A DNA stretch of 64,000 nt from Megamerina dolium (GCA_963854835.1 OY978529.1:7722501-7786500), one strand, 5' to 3'; positions 44,216-57,470 are shown, counted from the stretch's first letter. Numbers and translations are program-made. The notes: generated by a model not told the origin, from the sequence alone.

Positions 44216-45165
44216 GTGTACTTCTTTTGTTGCGATGGTCAAGAAGTAAATACAGCTAGGACTGCTTGTGTTGTTATGCATTGTACCAACGAAACGCAAT
44301 TTGCGTTCATTTGCAAAAATCTGCAGCTGAGAGTTGTCGTACCCTGCAGGAAGCTTATGATGTACATGCTCCATAGATTTCAACTTATGAGTACTGGTTC
44401 AGAAAGAATTGGAAGCATTACTCGATCAAGATTGTTGTCAAACGCAGTATCCTTGGAAGTGACTCAATCAACCATTTCTGAACCTTTAAAAGCAGCAGGA
44501 TTCATGCGAAAGCAAGGGAATTAGATGCCACATGCACTGAAGCCAAGAGGCGTTGAAAGGCGAATTTGTATGTCAGAAATGTTGCTCGAGCGATACAAAA
44601 AAAAGTCGGCTTGGCATTAGATTGTTACTGGTGATGAAAAATGGATTCATTACGCCAACCCTAAGTGCAAGAAATCGTATGTGAAGCACGGCCAACCACC
44701 GACTTTCACGGCAAAGCAGAATATTCATAGCGCGAAGGTATTGCTCTGCATTTAGTGGAATCAGAAGGGCATGTTGTATTATAAGCTGATGAAGTCAGGT
44801 CAGACGATCACAGGGGGCCTGTACCAAAAACAATTGTTTCGTTTGAAGAGAGCAATCGCCGAAAAAAGACCAGAATATGCGATTCGACCCGAGTCTATAA
44901 TATTCCATTATGACAATGTTCGGCCTCATGTTGCAAGACGGATTAAAAATTATTTGGAAACTTTGGTCTGACTACTATTTGCTTCAATCGGTGCAGCATG
45001 TTCTTACTGGTATACGATTCACTTCAGTACAGGGTGTCCGAAATTGGCTTGAAATATTTTTGGCCTCAAGAAATTAGCAGTTCTTTGAGGACGGAATCCA
45101 TATAATCCTACCAGAAAGATGGGAAAAATCCATGGCTAACGATGGCCAATACTTTGAATAATGTC
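44216..45165 (+). mobile_element. mariner (mori/cecropia-like) pseudogene
   Basis: Frames give EVTQSTISEPLKAAGFMRKQ, PHALKPRGVERRICMSEMLL, IVTGDEKWIHYANPKCKKSY (first catalytic aspartate), MKSGQTITGGLYQKQLFRLK and IIFHYDNVRPHVARRIKNYL (second). Several stops and frameshifts, including at 44522. The third catalytic motif is not readable. Termini not found. Confidence 0.75.
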
Positions 45166-45323
45166 TTCATACTTCATACATTTTGTTATTGAAATAAAAG
45201 AGATATTTTTGCAAAAAATCCATTAAATAAATCGATAGCCCAATACTATTTGAAAATAAATACATTGAATTCTTCTATTGATTTAAAAACATTTTTGATA
45301 AGCTTGTTTATATATACTATAAT

Positions 45324-45690
45324 GGGTGCCGTAGCTCAGTGGTTAGTGTGTTCGCCTTCTGATCTGTAGGTCGTGGTTCAATCCCCGGCTGATGCATAAC
45401 AAATTTAATATCGATAAGATTTTTCTTTCGAATGGTACCCACCTGTCGGCAAGCAATTGGCAATTCTTCCGACAGTAGCAACTTGCCATGAAAAGGCTTC
45501 TAAAATAACTCTGTGACAAAGCTCAGAAAAAGTGATGTCACAAGTGTTCTGCCGTTTTGAACCGGCTAAAATAAGTAGGTCCCTTCTAATACTGTCCAAA
45601 TTTAAGACGCACAACAGTAATGGAAGAGAAGCTCGGCCAATGAGCCCTTAGGGGCTTTAAGTGCCAGATATTAATTTTTAATTTTTTATT
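45324..45690 (+). mobile_element. tRNA-derived SINE, full length
   Basis: Cleanest copy of the head: GGTGCCGTAGCTCAGTGGTT with B box CGTGGTTCAATCCC, complete body and a long T/A-rich tail from about 45665. Confidence 0.9.
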
Positions 45691-45985
45691 TATTATAATT
45701 AAAACTTTAAAATTTTAAAAATTATAAATAATTTTTGGGTACTCAATTAACATTCTAAAATTACTCACAGTGAAATATTGACTCGAGTTTTGCTGAAAAC
45801 AGCGTTTGAATTGTTGGCCTCAAAATCTACTTCCTTTTTTGTCCCGTGCGAATGTCTTGGTTTTTTTCAATTATTTTAAAAACGAAAAATTGCCCTAAAT
45901 CAACCTCAACAGTGATTACAGGGCTCATTAAGAGCTATAGTTTGAATGTGTACCATGGTCGCGTTCGACATGATGGAAATCACCC

Positions 45986-46213
45986 ATATGCAATATAAGT
46001 GCATATAAATATAAAGCTATCGAACTGAAACTTAGTACATAAGGTTTGTGCTTCCCAAGAATGCACAGGTCTACGTCCCGAAAGCACTCGACCAAGTGCT
46101 ACAACAACAACATAAGGTTTATTTTTCTGATATATTAGTTCTCTGCTAAAACAGACCTCACGTACTAAGTTTCAGTTCGATAGTTTTATATTTATATACA
46201 CTTATATTGCATA
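45986..46213. repeat. Foldback element
   Basis: The arm at 45986-46044 (tgcaatataagtgcatataa ... ctgaaacttagtac) is the near-perfect inverted counterpart of 46152-46213, with about five mismatches over 57 bp, around a ~107-bp centre. No coding sequence. Confidence 0.7.
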
Positions 46214-46639
46214 GACAAACAATTTTGTGCCTGATTTCCTATCTTCACTTAATGCATCCACCTTCTACATTCAACGTCTGATTTTAGTAATATTATGCTT
46301 AAAATTTTTCCTAACTAAATATATGTCAGCTAATTTCATGGCCGGTCTTAGGCCGGGTGCTAAAAAAAATTACATAAAAAACTATTAAAATATACATTGT
46401 TTAAAATATGTTATGATAACAGGTTAATTGGTAAAAATGTTACGTATCTATAAAAAGATATTTAAAATATGTCTTGATACCCATATCGAAGATCAAATTA
46501 CGAATCTTTTGAGTAATCTCGACACCAATTTTGAATTTTGACCTTGTGCCACGCCTTATGTGGGCGGTGTTATAACCACAAGAATAACCTGCATCCGATC
46601 CCATTTAATTATATTTTTTTCTTAGAGCTCCGTACCCTG

Positions 46640-46751
46640 AACTTATGCCATATATGTATATATGTACTGTATATATATGTATACGTATATATGTATATAC
46701 ATATATATATATACATATATGTGTAGATATACATATATATATATATACATG

Positions 46752-46821
<70 letters not shown>

Positions 46822-46822
46822 T
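46640..46822. repeat. AT/ATGTATAC microsatellite
   Basis: A (TA)n block of about 65 bp (46756-46820) preceded by a mixed atatgtatac repeat. Open frames are artefacts. Confidence 0.9.
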
Positions 46823-49800
46823 CACCATTCATAATGTGTACTTTAAAAACACGCGAAAAAATTCAATTTGCGATTTAAGAACTGAAGACAAAATATGAAA
46901 ATGTCGTCACAATGGAACTGAGTTTGCGATTAATTGAAATCCCTTGAATTATTCTTCAAAATTAAGCTAAAAAAGTCTTTTAGTTGCAAAATATTTTGGT
47001 AAATCTTGGCAAGCCGATCTCATTGCTTTAACGTATGGTCCACCTTTACGTTTTTCACATTATTCATTATCACTTGCTACTTCGTTCTTCGTTGTTTCCT
47101 AATTAGTTATGAAACCTAATAAAAATCAAAATATAAGTTTAAAGACCACACATATATTGCAATTTGTTGCCCACACACAAACTTTTGGTATTATTTCCAT
47201 TATTATATCGTAAAATCTTTAAACATTATTTTCAATTCGCGTCAAGAATTTGCAAAGAACCTTTAACTGATGTACGAAATTTTTGACAAATCGATCCGCC
47301 ATTATATCAAAAACAATCCGAAAACCAGAGAAGTCTTTTGATACAAATTTTGTACTAATGACAGGGAAGTACTAAACCTACTCATATTGCTTTTTAATGG
47401 CACTGTTAATTGAATAATATTGATGAAAATTCTGTGTGCATGTACGATCTAAACAATACAGATATATTATGCCGTGATTATAAATAATATTTAATCTTTC
47501 CTACAAAATCATATAATAATTAAATAATATAATAATAATTACTTTATTAATCGAAAAATTCTTTACAGTTGTCAACATACCCAAATATATCAGCAACATA
47601 ATGTTGCATTATGTTAATGTTGTTATTCATTTCCTTTTTCCACTGTATGAATTTACATAAGGCAACACTACTGAAATTGGTCTAATTGGTGAGTTCATTT
47701 TTCATTGAAACCAACAAGAATTCACCTGAAAAAATGAAATTGTTTTCGTTTTGAAAAATGTACACAGCGCAAGAGGAAGAGGTGATCAGTTCACTTCAAA
47801 CTTTTTCTTTACTGACGAAACGTACCTGCATCTTGTCAAATAAAATGACATTACTTGGACAGTGCTGAAGATATATTAGGTATGTTTGTTCACAGAAAAT
47901 TCGTACAAATTATTACCATTTTTTGCAAAATGATGTTTGTTTACACCAAAAAACTTGCAACGAGATAATGAGAGAGTAAAATGACAGTGTGCTGTGAAAG
48001 AAGTTAGAAGTTTTTAGTGGAAACATTTTTACTTGTAATAATTTGTAAGCAAGAAGAACATATAATTGCAAAATATATGACAACAAAAAATATTCTTGAA
48101 TCGTGCGTAAATTGAAAATTATAAGAAAGACAACAAAAGACAAAGTTGTATCCATTTGGCTGCTTATTGCTTTTCTGGTAAATTCATATTCACAATCAGC
48201 TGTTTCTGTTAACATGCAAATTTTTGCAGATTGATGTATATTTACTCTTTCGGATATATTTCTGTTTGAGAGCGAATATATATCTTCCTGGAGTTTGGCA
48301 CTGTTGCTTCCAAACCAATGAAATTGTTATTATGTTGAGAAATGGACACAGCGAAAAAGAGGAATGAATGAATAGATCACATTAAACTGAGGAAACGAAC
48401 CTTCAATACGTCAAATAAAATTACGTCATATTCATTTTAATATAATTACAGAAAACATGGATAGGATAAAGCTGAAAGTTGACACCACACGTTCTACGCT
48501 TTTTCTCATCGTATTCGTAAATTTTTGAGTGTTAATGAAGTGCAATTTTTGCAGAAGTATAAAAAATTGTTGACAATCAGAAAAGAAAGAAAGGCAGTAC
48601 ATATGGTTATGTTCACTCTAAGTTCACTGAAGACTGATTAAAAAGAATTGAATTGATAATTTTTTAGATTATAATATTATTTATATTTGCAAATGACAAA
48701 AATTTACTGCTGTCAAAAAATATTTCACTTCACACAGCCAATTATTCAAATTTTCACATCACAGGAAAAATATTATTCACCATATTTCCCCATAGAACTT
48801 TGCTACCGATTCACACACACTCTTTGTATGAAAAAGTAGGTGTGGAGTTTACATTTTAATTAAATATTTAATAACTAAATTGTGAGTCAAATCATTTTAG
48901 CGTGTCAAAACAATAACTTTGTATGGTAGATATTATACAGCAAGTGACAGCAGTGACAATGGCAAAATAATAAAGGTAGAGCAATAACAGAAAGTTCCCA
49001 TGAATGAAGTAGAAGAAGTAAACAAAACAACAACAAACATATACGGAAAAAAAGTAAGAAAACAGATTCTGAAGTTATAATGCGCAGCCAAGAGAAATCT
49101 TTTACAGTTACTCTACCTTTATTGTGGTCAAAAATGAGCTATAAAATGAACATTTACAGTCGACAGTTAGTACTGGTTGTTCGTTATAGCAATTACGCCG
49201 TTTTTGTTAGCAAAATTTTGTAACCAACAAACAAATTCAAATTGGTGAAATGGCTACAATCTTCAGCAACCAAAATATTTATATATCTACGCGATAATAA
49301 TTTTTTATGGTGGGTTTTCTATTGAAAACAATATCAAAATTTTCGTTCCAACAATTAAAAATGGTCCACAGCATTATTGAATTCTGAATTAATTTTATTT
49401 TTATTGTCTTTTACGATTGTCTTCTATTTTTTTCACTCGTTTTTGTATTTTTTGCACATCTATGCATAATTCAATTCAGTGGAAAATTCAAGTGGATGTG
49501 ATTTTAGTTATAGTCGGTTGTCGTTTAATCACCACCACCTGAAACGGGCGCGTCTGTGTGAACTGTGGCGAATCGTGGTGAATAGTGATGCACAGAACCC
49601 AGGAACCGGAACCGGAGAACCGGATCCTTTGGTAAACCGGCCATTCCGGCTATTACAAAACTCGAAAAATAAGTCCAAAGAACTGAAAAACCATTCCAAA
49701 AGAACCGAAAACGGTTCCTACAGAAGCGAAAATTGGCCCCGATAGAAACAAAGACGATTTCAAAAGAACAGACGAAAAATTTACAAATTTCGTTTTACTC

Positions 49801-51634
49801 AGAAACGTGGTACATTAAAGTACCGCTATTTTCAAGTCTCGTTTTATGTTACGTTCGCGTTTACACTCGCAAAAATATTCCTCGGCGACATGTGAACTCG
49901 TTTGTATGTTTTCTTAATGTTTAACATTACGAATGATATGCACAAAGCGTATCTCGTGTACGTGAACCCCTCACTCTTCCCCGTGCGTCTCTTGCTGTCA
50001 AACAAAATGTTTTTCATGCGAATGGTTTTGTGTCTAAATCAGAACTATTTTTACAGTACAAAAATTCCTTGTATCTCTAGGACGTGATAAAATGCTAATT
50101 TGTTTGGATTATACGATAATTGTACTTATATTGCAATTAAAAAGCTTAAATTTGATAGATTGTATTAGTTGTGATTTAAAATATAATTTAACGAAAGAAA
50201 AAGCAAATGCGCAAATGAAGTTATAACCACATACGTACATAGATGTTTTTCTTAATTTTTTAAGGTCATTCAGCCACAGTCATTATCATCAAAGGTGTTG
50301 TTAACTAAATATAAGGCTCTCATTTCAGAATTTGTGTCCACGTACAATTTATAAATTGGCCAAATAAAAGGCAAACAAACAAATGAATGTTATGCCATGT
50401 TTTCTGTGTTTATAGACACATATGCCATCTCAAGGGCAATGACGGCTACAATAACTCTAAAGCTTTGAATTCAAGTTGAAGCTTTCACCCACATTTACCA
50501 ACGAAAGGAATGAAATGACAAAGAGACAACAATGTCAAAAATAAATACTACTAAGCTTATCATTGTAAATGCCTTCATTAAATATCTGAAACAATATTTT
50601 CACATTTACTGGAAATATGGAACTTTGGAATACACATACAACACACACACACACACACACACACACAAGTTACATATCACACATCCATGGTAATATAACT
50701 AAGCTTTTTTCGAACATTATAGACTTTACGTCACATCTGTATATGTAGTTATTTGAAGAACTTTTATACAAGTACGATGCTTTAAAGGACTCGGAAAAAT
50801 TATTGATACTAAATGTCAGTGATGAAGTTCCAGTCGTCGAGGTTATTTGGAAGACGGAATCTTCGCGTGTTTCTTGCAAATGGAATATTAAATTTACATG
50901 AAGTAAATGTGTGCCGTTAGTAACTAAACATTTTCGAAGTAAAAAAACCAAATCATAGTAAATATAATTCTATTACGTATACAAAAACGTAATCTAATCA
51001 AGCTACTAAATATATAGACAAGAAAGGTACAGTTTCAAGGAGTGCCTATTAAGGATTTTTTATATAGTACGAGTTTTTGTTGCTTTTCATTTGTCCTCCC
51101 ATTTCTACAGCTCAATTAAAATTATAGGGGGCAACAAATTAGTTATTATTCATTTCAATTCTACATTTTCGTTATTACAATACCGCGAGTTTTGTGTGTT
51201 TAATATCCTTGAAGTTGAAAATTAAATATATATTTTGGTGTCCTTCCTGTATTCATTTTGGAATACAATGTTATATTTGGCAGCCTTTTTAGGTATGCAT
51301 TCATATTTTTGTGCATTTTGACACCTGTCAAATCATCCTGCCCGTAAATTTCTTACATCCATACATACATCATATTCGACATTGTAGGAATCTGGGTAAA
51401 AGCGTAATTTAACCAAAAATTGCTACTTTTGCATTAAGGTGTTTTGAATTTTTAATATTCTAGTTTCAAGCATTCCATAGCTATGCCCTTGTTATTACCA
51501 CCTATTTTCTTAGTATCCATACCTTATTATTTTGTGTGAAATTACCATAAAATGTTTGTGAGTTTCGGTATTTAACTTCACTGTGTATTACGGCGGGACA
51601 AAATTGTATGGACAATGACTATTTATTCCAGGTG
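46823..51634. other. Intergenic region between the two host genes
   Basis: No convincing coding sequence. It holds a CA microsatellite (about 50639-50667) and a repeat-like stretch at 47700-48420 that resembles 56530-56830. A frame at 49479-49745 includes ccggaaccgg-type repeats but no domain. Non-coding 5' exons of the receptor gene could lie here; I cannot place them. Confidence 0.35.
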
Positions 51635-51884
51635 TGAGTGCCGTAGTTCAGTGGTTAGTGCGTTGGCCTTCTAATCTGGAGATCGTGGGTTGAAATTGGG
51701 TAGAAATTTGTAATCGATAAGATTTTTCTTTCGGTCGGTACCCATCTGTCGGTAAGCAATTGCCATTTCTACCGTCAGTACCAATTTGCTATGAAGACTT
51801 ATGTAAAAGAACAAAGCTCAAAAAATGGTGTCGCAATGGTGTCCTTCTAATAGGCCCTTCTGGGCCTATAAGTTTCATATATAT
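51635..51884 (+). mobile_element. Older, diverged SINE copy
   Basis: The head (GTGCCGTAGTTCAGTGGTTA, GATCGTGGGTTGAAA) and the segments GATAAGATTTTTCTTTCGG and CTGTCGGTAAGCAATTGCCA match with many substitutions and deletions. Confidence 0.7.
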
Positions 51885-53194
51885 GTATATAGTATATATG
51901 TACATACATATATATGTATGTATATACTATATATATGAATAATTATAATCCAATATCCGAGTAATTACTTGCATACATATGTACATATACAATACATAAG
52001 GATAATAAAATATTACCGTGAAATATTAAGAAAACTTCCACACGCGAGACAGAGATGAATACTGCCGATTGCACAAAAGTCAAATCTGATTTTTGAATAC
52101 GGACAATAAACTCAAAGTTAATTACTTGAAATTATTACTATTACAGTCGTTTTATTAAAGAGCAAACTTAACGTTAAAACCCTGAAATAAGGTAGAACGA
52201 TCATACCGTAATACATAAAGTGCAAAAATTAATAACAATGAAGAACTAATTCATTAGAACTGTATAATAACATAAGTATGGACTTAAGTATGGACTATGT
52301 ACTAATATGAACTGCAACGGTACCTACTAAGAGTTGAAATCATAAGTGCAAATCACAAATTTATCAGCACACATTCAATACACCCTTACCTACGTATTCT
52401 TAAATACGCATGAATGAATGTAATGAATTTCAAACAATTAAAATTTGTTTGTTTAACAAGAGTCTAATAAGAGTTGTTTAAAGTGCAACAAATAAGTGTC
52501 TACAGTTGACAATGAATATGCGTATAAGCGCATTCCGTACGTTCACAGAAATGCGTAAAAAATATTAAATACTTTGTCATTCTTTATGACAGTGAAAATT
52601 AAGAAATTAATTTATTATTAAGAGATCAACAATTTTATACGTTCCCGCATACGTTCTAACCGTTTTCAAAAAGTGAGTATTCAATTGCCTTTCTTTATTA
52701 TAATTATTTTTTACAACAATTCTATTTAAAAAAACACAGCATAGTAACGCGAAATATCAGTTGAATCCATAGGTTACATAAATAAACAGCCATGTGCACC
52801 TTCTGTCCCAAAATAATCCGGATTGGTTGAATAAAAAAACATAACTAATTAATTAATTTTAACAAAAATCATTTTATTTGTTTCAAATAGTCTCCATTAA
52901 CTGAAATATAAAGTTTATTTTTCTTGGAAAATCGATTGATTTTATTCAAAATAGCTTCTTCCGACTCTAAATAGCGTGAGTTATGCACTGGCGAATGCCT
53001 TTCAGGATGTCGGTACAAGTATTTTGCATGGATTCTATATACACAAAACGCTCTTGGTTGACAAACAAAATCTCAGTCACAAGTGCAGGCAGTTTTTGGT
53101 CGTCAGTAGGTTTTCCGAATATTCAGAATTTTAAGATTCGTCATATTATAAAGTTAATTAAGTGGTGCTATTATTTTTTATGGCAGTTAGAATC

Positions 53195-53560
53195 TTGAGA
53201 AAGGCCGCAGCTTGCAGAGAGTGTGCCACAGTCCGAAGTGGTCCAGTCTAATTGGTCTCCTAGGGCAGGCAGTGTTGTGCGGGCTTTGCTAGCAGAGATG
53301 GCATCGGTTTGAAATGGTATCGGCCAGTCGATGTAGCGACTGTAGCGATGTAGGTAAACGATCCCTATCTTAGTTGCGCCAAGGGGGCTCGGGCGGATCT
53401 AGGAAGCTGCTGTTTTCAACTTCCCGCCAAGGGGGAGGGCGTCCATCCATTACGATATGTTATGGGTATACCTTTCAATGGCCGCTTCCACTACGTATTG
53501 ATGTAAGGAGTTGAGTGCCGTTTTGTGCGTATTTTCATTTAAGTAATCGATCAGGTGTAT
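53195..53560 (-). mobile_element. Possible LINE C-terminal remnant
   Basis: Minus-strand translation contains LPRSARAPLAQLR, resembling the LPRETRVTLAQLRSG block near the end of Jockey-type polyproteins, in broken frame and GC-richer than its surroundings. Weak. Confidence 0.35.
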
Positions 53561-53827
53561 CACATACTCATCTATCGAGCGCAGAGGAGGAGTCCACTGC
53601 ATTAATTAGTTGTTGGGATGTGATGGCAGTAGAAATTTCTGCGAAAATTAATAAACTAAAACACTTGAAAACAAAATTTGAACTGAAATAAGCATTTTAT
53701 CAACCAATGTTGAAGCGTTATGTTGAAACAAGGACATTCCTTATCCATCAAGTAGACCACTCAAAATCAGGGATATTAAAGTTGAAGAAGTATGGCGCAA
53801 CTTGGAGGATTAATCGCAAGTGCTATA

Positions 53828-54455
53828 GGGGTGGTCCCAGAACTACCCCAGACCTAACAAATTTCGGAAAATATTTCTTTATTTCTCAACATAATCACCT
53901 TTTAGCTCTATACACTTTTCTCAGCGATATTTTATAGCATCGACACCCTGTTTATAGTATGAACTTTTTGCACTTTTTGAAATGCCTGTAATTTCACATA
54001 GCTCAAGCACCTTCAGCCGGCGATCATCCAATACCATTTTTTTGATTTTCTTAACCGTTTCTGGCGTAGCCACCTGAATTGGTCGACCACTACGGTGTTC
54101 GTCCTGGCAGCTCGTACGAGCTCGTTTAAACTCTGCCAACCAATATTTTATGATCGTAAGCGCAGGTGCAGACTCACCCAGAGTAGAATCTAGTTCTGCT
54201 TTAATATTCGTTGGACTAAGACCTTTCAGATGAAAGTATTGAATTACATAACGGTGACCAATTTTCCCCATGTTTACAAATTCACTGAGGTCGTTAACTT
54301 TCGATGGTTCCAAAAAAATACTAAACAGCGTGGCGCCTTGAAACTTCAAATATATGTTTTACAAGGTTGCCACTTTTCACCAAAGTAATTTTTTTCAAAC
54401 TACTGCCGCCATCTATAAGTCAGGTCGGGTAGTTCTGGGACCTGACTTATAGATG
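53828..54455 (-). mobile_element. mariner element, 5' half, with hairpin end
   Basis: The left end GGGGTGGTCCCAGAACTACC follows TA. The minus frame 54349-53921 encodes VIQYFHLKGLSPTNIKAELD, RTSCQDEHRSGRPIQVATPE and KKMVLDDRRLKVLELCEITG, i.e. the HTH half. Catalytic parts are deleted except a remnant near the left end. The right end terminates in a 17-bp palindrome. Confidence 0.8.
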
Positions 54456-55417
54456 ACAATGCTCGTAAGAGCATTGTGTACAAACAAAATCCTTTGTACG
54501 CAAAATCCATTTATGACAGCAAGATTTCTTCTACCCTCCTTATAAAGGAAAGAATTGATCTTGTCGAACGTTTGATGATTGAAACTGACACTGAAAAGTC
54601 CAGCTGTAGGTATTTGTGGCGAAGTCCAGTCAACTAATCATGCCCGGAAGATAGCCATTTAGTAATTGAAGATTTTGTCTGCTTAATTTGATTCTGTCCG
54701 GTGAGTGCTTTGGATTTCAAAGTCCAAACAAGCCCGAGTAGCTTCGCTCGGGCTTGTTTGAACCTGACCCATCATTGGAGAAGACTAATCAGTTCATGGT
54801 AGTTACTTTAATGCCTCTATGTCCTAGAATCCAACAGATAGGAAAGTGCACACCTTTAAGGCTTTTGAACAGATCGTGACATTTTGAAGTTTTGAAGAAA
54901 TTATATACGAATGGTGTAATATGCTGCTGTTCCTTTTATATAGACATGAAGTGGAAGAAATCCTATCACTGTCTTTAAGATTGGAAACGATTTTACATCA
55001 TCTTCAGAGGAACCCTGACGTTTAGCTAGCTCTTTCGACGTTGGTTTTGAGCCACTGACGGTTCTTGTCGCTATAACTCGTGCGACGCTTTTTGTAGTTC
55101 GGGACAGAATGCGACGATTCGGTCGCCGTCGCCTTTCTGTACCAGGAGATTCTCGACTCGGCTAGGCCCAGATAGCTGGGGTTTAGGAAGGCATCGTCAG
55201 CGCTACTCTGAAGATGCTGTACTCATTAGAATTCATTATCCTCTATATTCTTAAGTGTCTGAAGTGCGATTATTACAATTTAAAACAATGTATAATCAAA
55301 CACACCGGTCATGATGGTACTCATAACTAATCCGTAACTTGACTTAGGCGAATATTTATTATTGCCTTTATGTTTGTGTCTGTTTTACATCACTACTCGC
55401 AGTTCTTTTTATTATAC

Positions 55418-56142
55418 AGGGTGGACTAAATAAGACACATATAACTATTGTAACAAACATTTGTTTTAATTAATTTTTTTTACTAAATATGTTTTATGGA
55501 AATTAAATATGAAAGAAAAAAAAAAAAATGTGGCACTTATAAGCCACGAAAGGCTCTTTGGCCGAGCTTCTCTTCCATTACTGTTGTGCGTGTTAAATTT
55601 TGGACAGTATTAGAAGGGACCTACTTATTTTAGTCGGTTCCGAACTACAGAACCCTTGTGACATCACTTTTTCTGAGCTTTGTCACAGAGTTCTTTTAGA
55701 AGCTCTTTCATGGCAAGTTGTTACTGTCGGAAGAATTGTTTGAATTTTGTTTGAATACATATAACTTTAAAATTCTTCGCAATTGTTCTTTGTTTTGGAA
55801 ATGCCCAATTGGAGGAAACGGCGACGAATTGAGACAGATGGATCATTTGCAACACTCTGCTGCACAGCTTCCACGTTGTATTCAGTGCAAATATTTGGAT
55901 GAACACCTCTTGCCTAACGATTGGCAACTGAACCCAGTTCCTCAAAACGGCCGACCAAAGTCATAATCGTGCATGGTGTGAGGGCTGACCTTGAGTTAAA
56001 ATATTGGCGATAATTTCATCGGATCATAACAATTGATCGTTGAAAAGAATAGAAAAATTCTATAATTTGAACGCATTTTAACGCAGAACAAAATAATTAT
56101 TTGTCTTTAACATTAGCAGGTCTTATTTGACCCACCCTGTAT
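55418..56142 (-). mobile_element. rosa-like mariner derivative containing a SINE
   Basis: Inverted ends ATACAGGGTGGACTAAATAA and TTATTTGACCCACCCTGTAT. Right of the SINE, the minus strand encodes MTLVGRFEELGSVANR and EAVQQSVANDPSVSIRRRFL, the HTH linker of this transposase group. Without the SINE the element is only about 500 bp, so most of the transposase was already missing. Confidence 0.75.
55523..55736 (-). mobile_element. SINE, 5'-truncated
   Basis: Minus-strand body from CAGTAACAACTTGCCATGA to GTGCCACAT, with a T-rich tail on that strand. The tRNA-like head is missing. Confidence 0.85.
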
Positions 56143-57054
56143 TAATATAATGCTACTAGCCATTTCCTACTTTCTTTGCTAGAAAGACACTAGAAGAAGA
56201 GGGCCAGGGAAAGTGTGCTGAGTTGTGTTTGTAAATTGCATCTTTTCATATGGCACGATTTTCTTTTTGTCGTCTTCCGGCTAAGTAAGATTTTTATTTG
56301 TTTATGCAAAATATTATTTTCCAACATCTTATGTTGAAAAAAGGCCAATATATGTCTTTTTCATGACTTTATGATTGATAGGTGTGATTGTGTTCTATAA
56401 GTTCTGTCGTCTGCGTTAGAAATTATATTGCGAGGCAGTACCGTTAACGTTCTCCTAATTTACTATTCATTTCTAATTAATTATGTTAAGATTTTGTGAT
56501 AATGCGTTACAAACTATTACGTTTTGACGTTCTCGTACTTGCAAAGAAGGGGAAATTGAGAGAGCGAAATGACATTTCATTTTGAGGGGCAGTTGAAAAT
56601 TGTTACTGGACAAATTTATGCCAGTAAAGACTTGCAAGTAGGAAAAACAGCTGATCATAAGCAAAAGAAACTAATAAGCAAACGAACAATTGCAATTTAC
56701 TTAGTGGAATATCAGCTGTTCGTGAAACTTGCAGGTTTTTGCTGGTTTTGCGTTCTTGTACTATATGGCATATTTTTCTCTTTGAGAGCGAATGCTGTCA
56801 AATTCTCAGAAATTTGTTTACTGGATAATTGTTACTGGAAAAGTACGAAAACACGCATAATGTTTTCGATTAAAAAGAAACTTCAACGTGGTAAACAATA
56901 AAATAAATCAATTACCATTACAAACTGAATTTGTAAATCGATCAAAATGTATCGATCGATCAAAATGTATCGATCGATCAAAATTTTGACTCACTGAATT
57001 AGTGTTCCTACTACTACAATATTTAAAAAAATTAATATTATTACTTGATTTCAG
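56143..57054. other. Upstream of the GABA-B receptor exon
   Basis: Probably intron or 5' region. Near 56938-56985 an 18-bp unit containing atcgatcgatcaaaatgt is repeated about two and a half times. The frame at 56569-56901 overlaps a dispersed repeat and is not called. Confidence 0.4.
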
Positions 57055-57309
57055 GATATGATATGTGATGATGTTGGCACCGTTTTGATATTTTTGCTAC
57101 TCTTTGTAACACCACAAAAGTTTTATTTTGTGCATTGTGGACGACCGGACGAGTTGCACATTGGTGGCATATTTCCTATAGCCGGTAAGGGAGGATGGCA
57201 GGGTGGTCAAGCCTGCATGCCAGCAGCAAGACTGGCATTGGATGATGTTAATAAAGAGCCAAATTTGTTACCTGGCTTCAAGCTGATTTTGCATAGCAAT
57301 GATAGCGAG
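57055..57309 (+). CDS. GABA-B-R1: Metabotropic GABA-B receptor subunit 1, first coding exon
   Basis: Acceptor TTTCAG|GATATG (57054); ATG at 57058; 84 codons ending in phase 0 at GAG|GTAAGA (57309). It encodes a hydrophobic signal-peptide-like start (VGTVLIFLLLFVT) and then the start of the ligand-binding Venus-flytrap domain: LHIGGIFPIAGKGGWQGGQA, PAARLALDDVNKEPNLLPGF and HSNDSE. GGWxGGQACxPA and ALxDVN are typical of subunit 1, not subunit 2. The protein is a plasma-membrane class C G-protein-coupled receptor for GABA that works as a heterodimer. Remaining exons lie past the window edge, beyond an intron of at least 6.7 kb containing a gypsy element. Confidence 0.93.
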
Positions 57310-57470
57310 GTAAGATTTTATGATCTCAAACTAGGCAAAAATTACATTTTCGTAATATTATAAATACTACAATGAGTGGGCCCATTTATATAGTTAAGCA
57401 TTTCTATTTACAATGTAATATACATTATGTAAAGTATTGACCCGGAATTCATTAATAGAAATATTAATAT

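Noticed and set aside
46605..46898. Four overlapping Tyr/Ile-rich frames
   Set aside because: Again a TA/ATGTATAC microsatellite.
49479..49745. 88-codon frame with Pro/Gly/Thr-rich middle
   Set aside because: The middle comes from short ccggaacc repeats; no start context or domain.
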